This document shows, in pieces, positions 57,125 through 64,000 of a DNA stretch of 64,000 bases (the stretch's first letter is position 1; every line of letters begins with the position of its first letter). The stretch comes from Halichoerus grypus (lineage: Eukaryota; Chordata; Mammalia; Carnivora; Phocidae). The position numbers and the translations under genes are program-made. The stretch is taken from contig NC_135725.1 of NCBI RefSeq assembly GCF_964656455.1, positions 49,731,688 to 49,795,687 of the forward strand, read 5' to 3'. A model generated the notes under the pieces. The model was not told the DNA's origin. It saw only the letters and a list, made by a program, of their open reading frames with translations, and did not search any database.

Positions 57125-57655
57125 CTCTTTTGCTGTTTAAATTCTTAAATACATGATTGAGGTATAATTAACTTGCAGTAAGCTGAACATATTTAAAGTG
57201 TACAGTTTTATGTTTTCCGATATATGTTCACCAATGAAACAATCATCACAGTCGAGATAATAACATTGATCAAACCCAAAAGTTTCCCCATGCCTTTTAT
57301 AATGCTTCCACCCTTCCTTTTCTGCCATCACTTACTTCTCCAAGCAATTACTGATCTGTTTTTTTGGTCACCACAGATTAGTTCTTATTTTCTAGAATTT
57401 TATACAAATGGAATCAATCCTATATTATGGACTCTATTTTGAATATGGCTTCTATCACTCATCGTAATTATATTGACATTTATCTATGTGTATGTATCAG
57501 TAGTTCATTCTTTTTTTTTTATTGCTGAGTAGTATTGCATTGTAGAAATATGTCATGATTTGCTTACCCAGTTATCTGTTAATGGACCTTTGGATTGTTT
57601 CCCGTTCTTGGCTGTGACAAAGCTGCTATAAACCTTGGTGTATAAGTGAACAGTG
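57125..57655 (-). mobile_element. Old LINE-1 3' end
   Basis: Minus-strand old L1: TTGAGGTATAATTAACTTGC, AATGAAACAATCATCACAGTC, ACAAATGGAATCAATCC, TATTGCTGAGTAGTATTGCATTGTAG, AAGCTGCTATAAACCTTGG. Confidence 0.88.
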
Positions 57656-57724
57656 AAGACATGGTAGGTAGAATACACTTGTCCCTGTGTGATAAGTGTT
57701 ATATTGGTGGTGGTGATAAATAAT

Positions 57725-57859
57725 AATAATGACAGTGGCCATTAAGTGAGTACATGTTATGTGTCAGATATTGGGTCATATCCTATATGTCAGATAGGTT
57801 TTACATCTATAACTGTAATAGGATAAAATTAATATTTCAGCCGAGGCACCAAGATAGCA

Positions 57860-57860
<1 letters not shown>
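57725..57860 (-). mobile_element. Probable MIR fragment
   Basis: GGCCATTAAGTGAGTACATGTTATGTGTCAGATATTGGG resembles the MIR 3' end in complement; the remainder is decayed. Confidence 0.55.
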
Positions 57861-59477
<1,617 letters not shown>

Positions 59478-59563
59478 ACAGGTGCGATCTCTGTCTCTCA
59501 ATTCTGAGGCGTGTGTGTGTGTGCATTTGGTACATTTAGCAGTTGGGAAAGAACGTAGTTTTA

Positions 59564-59742
59564 TTTTTTTAAAGATTTTATTTGAGAGAGAGAGAGCATG
59601 AGCAGGGGGGAAGGGGCAGAGGGAGAGGGAGAAGCAGGCTCCTCATGGAGCAGGGAGCTTGATTCAGGACTCCGTCCCAGGACCCTGGGATCATGACCTG
59701 AGCTGAAGGCAGACACTTAACCAACTGAGCCACCAGGTGCCC
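59564..59742 (-). mobile_element. Carnivore SINE with 15-bp TSD
   Basis: Minus-strand SINE ending GAGCCACCAGGTGCCC. The target-site duplication AAGAACGTAGTTTTA (59549-59563) against AAGAATGTAGTTTTA (59743-59757) has one mismatch. Confidence 0.97.
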
Positions 59743-60034
59743 AAGAATGTAGTTTTAAATAGAAGTCATCTTGGCCAGCTTCACCTTAAACTTTGTACTA
59801 AGATTTTGTATTGTCTTTTCTAAAACTGAAAATGAAAAATTCTAGCACATCTTTTATCTGAATAGCAATGGAAATAAATTCTGGTAAAATGATTTATTTA
59901 CATTTAAAATGGGTTCAGTGTTTTTTTTTTTATTCTGCATATACCCTGAGCAAGAAAATTCCCAACAGACATTTTCCATTCTAATTCCCCATGTGAGATC
60001 ATTACAAAGTGAACTTTAAAAAATCTTTTGTATA

Positions 60035-60226
60035 GGGACACCTGGGTGGCTCAGTCATTAAGCGTCTGCCTTCAGCTCAGGTCATGATCCCAGGGTCCTG
60101 GGATCGAGCCCCGCATCGGGCTCCCTGCTCAGTGGGGAGCCTGCTTCTCCCTCTCCCACTCCTCCTGCTTGTGTTCCCTCTCTCGCTGTGTCTCTCTCTG
60201 TCAAATAAATAAATAAAACCTTTTTA
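60035..60226 (+). mobile_element. Carnivore SINE, nearly consensus, 17-bp TSD
   Basis: GGGACACCTGGGTGGCTCAG head, GGATCGAGCCCCGCATCGGG (box B region), CTCTGTCAAATAAATAAATA tail. Perfect target-site duplication AAAAAATCTTTTGTATA at 60018-60034 and 60227-60243. It is the least diverged SINE in the window. Confidence 0.98.
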
Positions 60227-60534
60227 AAAAAATCTTTTGTATAAATTATGACTATAACCATGTAGAAAAAAAGGTGTGTGAGCATGCACATGTTTCCTAA
60301 CATACTTGGATAGGAAATACTTCAACATATTTAACTTGAATATTTTTCTGGAAAAAATCTTATCTTTGTTTCCAGTTTTAATAGCTTTCCTTATGTTTTA
60401 ATGAATTCTCATTAATTTTATAATAAAAATAGCTGTGTGATTACTTACAGAAAAAATATTTTCAGGAAACATCACAATCAGTTATCATATTTAGTTGAAA
60501 TACTCCAACATTTAACCAAGATATGTTTTTGCGG

Positions 60535-60725
60535 CGGGGCGGGGTGGGGGTAGAGTGTGTGCAAGTGGTGGGTAAGGGGCAGAGGGAGAGGGAGAGAGAA
60601 TCTTAAGCAGGATCCATACCCAGTGCAGAGCCTGAGGTGGGGCTTGATCTCAAGACCCTGAGATCATGACCTGAGCCAAAGTGAAGAGTCAGAGGCTTAG
60701 CCAACTGAGCCACCCAGGCGCTCCC
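60535..60725 (-). mobile_element. Older carnivore SINE
   Basis: Minus-strand SINE with the older head form: CTGAGCCAAAGTGAAGAGTCAGAGGCTTAGCCAACTGAGCCACCCAGGCGC. The left end is a G-rich tract with no recognisable target-site duplication. Confidence 0.9.
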
Positions 60726-61141
60726 CGCCCCATGAGCTAACATTTTAAATTGGGGAAATGTTTGAAATTTGGGGAAAATAATTATAGATGAACAAATAAG
60801 ATAAATTGGATACTCCAAACTCATCATTTTCCAAATGGGTGGATTGAGGTCCAGAGCAGTAAAAGGGGAGAGCCTACAATTCTTCTGTGTCAAGGTATTG
60901 TTCATTCTCCTAAACCAGGTAGATTATACCATTTATTGTTTTATTATTGAAGACTGCTTTGAAATCAATATGGAGAAGCTTGGGTGATGAATTTTGATAA
61001 GCATCTGTCCATACGTATAATTCTCTGATACTAGTGATATAAAATAGCAGGGTAAATACACAACCATTCCAAAGTAGAGTTACTTATCTTTTAGCAGGAA
61101 ATGTTTTCTTATTTTCTACTTTTCACTTAGCACTGTCTTGT
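60725..61141. other. Unique sequence between SINEs
   Basis: Nothing recognised. Confidence 0.5.
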
Positions 61142-61157
61142 ATAAAATTCTCAATTT

Positions 61158-61318
61158 ATGGGTACCTGGGTGGCTCAATCAGTTAAACGTCTGCCTTTGG
61201 CTCAGGTCATGATTTCAGGGTCCTGGGATCGAGCCCTGCCTCAGCTCCCTGCTCAGTGGGGAGTCTGCTTGCCTCTCACCCCTGCTGGTGCTCTCTCTCA
61301 AACAAATTCTTTAAAAAA
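61158..61318 (+). mobile_element. Carnivore SINE with 16-bp TSD
   Basis: GGGTACCTGGGTGGCTCAAT head and a shortened body and tail (CTCTCTCAAACAAATTCTTT). Perfect target-site duplication ATAAAATTCTCAATTT at 61142-61157 and 61319-61334. Confidence 0.97.
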
Positions 61319-61535
61319 ATAAAATTCTCAATTTTTATTTATTAAATTAACTTGGACTTAGACTTTTTTTATGGATGGTATGGGATGGGAGTTAGTGTTA
61401 TTAATGATAGAAGTGGAAGGTAAAGAACCAAACTTAACTAAATTTTCTAATTCATGTGGCACTTAATGACAGAGTAGCTGACAGACGGAGGAACTTTTAT
61501 AGCCCACTGATTTGATTTAGGATTGATTCAGGATT

Positions 61536-61726
61536 TTTTTAAAATTAATTTTCTTTAAAGATTTTACTTAAATGATAGCAAGCACAAGCAGGGGGAGCCG
61601 CAGGGAGAGGGAGAAACAGGCTCCCTGCTGAGCAAGGAGCCGGATGCGGGAATCGATCCCGGGACTCTGGGATCATGACCTGAGCCAAAGGCAGACGCTT
61701 ATCCAGCTGAGCCACCCAGGAGCCCC
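61536..61726 (-). mobile_element. Carnivore SINE with 17-bp TSD
   Basis: Minus-strand SINE ending GAGCCACCCAGGAGCCCC. Perfect target-site duplication AGGATTGATTCAGGATT at 61519-61535 and 61727-61743. Confidence 0.98.
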
Positions 61727-61924
61727 AGGATTGATTCAGGATTATACTAAATCAGTTCATTTGGAGTTTGTGGGCCTAAGGTTATTTTTGTGTGGCATTT
61801 ACATAGGATACATACTCAGGAGAAGTAGAAGGGTGCACACACACACACATACATATTTAATAATACTTATATATTAAATAAGTATTATATACTTCTAATA
61901 CTTATATACATAAAATCATACTTA

Positions 61925-62110
61925 CCTAATATTTTATGTGTGTTGTCTCATTTGGGCCAAAACAACTCTGTGAGGTAGGGAATATTATCAGCATATTAGC
62001 ACTGAGGAAACTGAGGCTCAGTGGGATTAACCAACCTGCATGATTCCACACAATTAGTAAGATTCTGGATTTTAATTGAGGTCTGCTCAATTCTAAGCTT
62101 CTGTGTTCTT
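61925..62110 (-). mobile_element. MIR fragment
   Basis: Complement of MIR: GTGTGTTGTCTCATTTGGGCC, AACTCTGTGAGGTAGGGAATATTATCAGC, CACTGAGGAAACTGAGGCTCAG, then CACACAATTAGTAAG. Confidence 0.9.
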
Positions 62111-63150
62111 TTTCATTGACTTTCTGCTTAAGAAATCAAGCATTTCAGAAGAATGCAAAACACTAAAAATCTATTGGCAAATGTTGACAGTTTCAAAATA
62201 TACATGAGCTTAATCTATTCATTAGAAAATCATGATCAGTCTGTTGATGGTAGAACCTGAGCTCTAAACATCAAGAATCAGCTTGTCTGTAGTAGGGTGA
62301 AGGGGAAGGAAGGTATCATAAAAGGGCAACCTGCTTGAAGGAATTACCGGAGTATGGTGGCAAATTTTGATAAGGGTTTTTAGAGTTGCTAATTGTAATA
62401 TTTGATTCCATTTCTCACGCCCTGCAGGTATGAAGCACACTAAAATTACTGTACTCTGAGTATTTTGGTGGTGAGCAAATGGCAAAGACACTTTTCCTCA
62501 GGATACAATTTTTTTCCTGTATACAAACAATATCCTCCTTTATTTGAATGAGAACAGATGGATGAAGCCTCAATATAAATACTTATTGCCCATAGTAATG
62601 GATGATTTTATGAGACATTCAAATTGGGCTTAAACAAGGGTATGAGTTAGTAGATCTGCTTAGCTTGATATTTTTATTCTGACAACAAGAATTTCTATAA
62701 GAAAGGGTGAAGCTGAAAGGGCAACTGAGGCCCCTTTGAGTGAATTAGTATTCCTGTTGCATTACCCGTGTGGATAATATTCTTTACCTCCGATGTGACC
62801 CTTACAAATTTAATTAAGTTGGATGGCAGGCCAGCATGTAGATTATTCCTGTTGTAGACAAAACTTGGATGTTTTCTGGCTACGGATAAAATATTTGTGG
62901 AAGTTCCTGTTAATTTATGTCCCTCACCCAACTTTTCTAACTTTAGATGTTAGAGTCGAGGAACAAATGATATTTGCTGCCTTGCGATTATGTGTTTCCT
63001 GTCTATTAATGGTAAATCAGAAAAGTGTGATGGTTCTCTATGGCCAGGGTCACTGGAGATGTTTTATAAAATGTATTTGTAAAACTGTTTGATTTTAAAC
63101 AAACTTGATATATGAAAAGTAGATGGAGGTTGTATTTATTTTTTAATGGA
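62110..63150. other. Unique sequence, nothing recognised
   Basis: Frames up to 89 codons without any domain. Confidence 0.5.
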
Positions 63151-63153
63151 ATT

Positions 63154-63154
<1 letters not shown>

Positions 63155-63189
<35 letters not shown>

Positions 63190-63202
63190 TGCGTGTGTGT
63201 GT
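63155..63202. repeat. (CT)n-(GT)n compound microsatellite
   Basis: About nine CT units followed by about 15 GT units with one GC interruption. Confidence 0.97.
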
Positions 63203-63515
63203 ACAAAATTAGGAATCAAAATCCCCAAAGTAAATCTAAAAAAAGAACCACATCCATATAACGAGGTCCCTTTTTATTAAAACATCAACACTTGAATGTT
63301 TTCTATCGAAAACCTAGCTCTAGTGAAGAGTTTATTTTCTCATCTGAACAAATCCTATTCTCAGCATCTTGATAATGAACATTTCACATACGTTTAACTG
63401 CATTTGGTGATTTTGAGATACAACATTGTTCCGAACCAAGCATTCCTACTATCACAGTAACCTCTACGTGGAGCTTTTCTTCTAAGAGCACGTTGACAAG
63501 GCTACTGTGGGGTAG
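63203..63515. other. Unique sequence, nothing recognised
   Basis: No repeat, exon or RNA gene seen. Confidence 0.5.
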
Positions 63516-63660
63516 AAGCTGCGTGGTACAGTGGGATTGTAGTTTCAAAATTAGGCTGATTGCTTTGTGGTGTTATGGCTCTGGCAAAAACGAGCCAGTG
63601 CTTCAGTGTCTCTATTTCCTATTTCATCTATGAAGTAGGAATGACAACACCTTCCCTGTG
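63515..63660 (+). mobile_element. MIR fragment
   Basis: Plus-strand MIR: GTGGTACAGTGGGATTGTAG, CTGGCAAAAACGAGCC, CAGTGTCTCTATTTCCTATTTCATCTATGAAGTAGG. Confidence 0.75.
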
Positions 63661-64000
63661 ATGACTGACAAGTGGTATATTTGGAAAAGCAAATAAACTT
63701 CAAATTTTACGTCATCATTATTGAAACATTGACAAAGCCTACTAATGAATGACTGGGTGGAAGAGAAAAGGAGTATTAAAAAAGAGTTCCTTACCACAAA
63801 GCACAAACTACCCTGGTGCACTGAAGGGCAGGACACAGGACACAAGGCACTAGGGCATCTGCTTGCGACTCAAACTGTGCGGAGCTCCTTTTGTTACCTG
63901 ATGCTCTTCTAGATCCACTCGCTGCCGTGCTGTCTCTGTAGCACACATTCTTGTAATGATGTTCCGGACACTACTTGCCTCATTCCTTGACTTCCCTTCA
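63660..64000. other. Unique sequence to the window end
   Basis: A 73-codon minus-strand frame (63624-63845) has no domain; nothing else recognised. Confidence 0.5.

Overview
This window is nuclear DNA from a mammal, and more precisely from a carnivore. The diagnostic sequence is a tRNA-derived SINE (CAN-SINE/SINEC type) present in at least a dozen copies, with a tRNA-like head, a pyrimidine-rich body and an AATAAA-rich tail, together with carnivore-type LINE-1 elements. The commonest SINE form here (body ending in a CTCTCTGTCAAATAAATAAA-type tail) is one I associate with arctoid caniforms (bears, seals, mustelids) rather than the dominant dog SINEC_Cf. The species-level statement is inference. 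I see no bacterial, viral or organellar gene and no convincing host exon; the window reads as intergenic or large-intron sequence.

Layout. Positions 1-4855 are a 5'-truncated, minus-strand L1 whose two reading frames are almost intact: ORF1 is open but its first codon has become ATA, and ORF2 is open across the whole interval except for one missing T near 2230. Positions 5-17.7 kb are mostly unique AT-rich sequence with an old hAT remnant, an old L1, MIR and L2 fossils, one SINE, and a curious 48-bp near-identical pair (10290 and 12484). Positions 17.7-21.05 kb form a three-level nest of L1 insertions, with target-site duplications at two levels. Positions 21-33.6 kb carry scattered L1 3' ends, L2, MIR, two hAT remnants and one SINE. 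Positions 33.68-41.17 kb are a full-length but dead minus-strand L1 with a long, CpG-rich 5'UTR, a 250-bp tandem duplication in that 5'UTR, two SINEs inserted into its ORFs, and a duplicated 3' terminus. Positions 41.2-64 kb are unique sequence with MIR/L2 fossils, several young L1 3' ends, a SINE+L1 composite inside an L2 (53.88-54.47 kb), and a dense cluster of five SINEs at 59.56-61.73 kb.

The sequence is therefore a record of successive retrotransposition. L2 and MIR form the oldest layer, followed by old L1 and hAT elements, carnivore L1s, and finally SINEs that were mobilised in trans by L1. Many insertions can be bounded to the base by their target-site duplications, which I list. I found no convincing previously undescribed molecular system. 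The most interesting items are the near-intact ORFs of the first L1, the 5'UTR and 3'-end architecture of the second L1, the nested insertions, and the unexplained 48-bp repeat.
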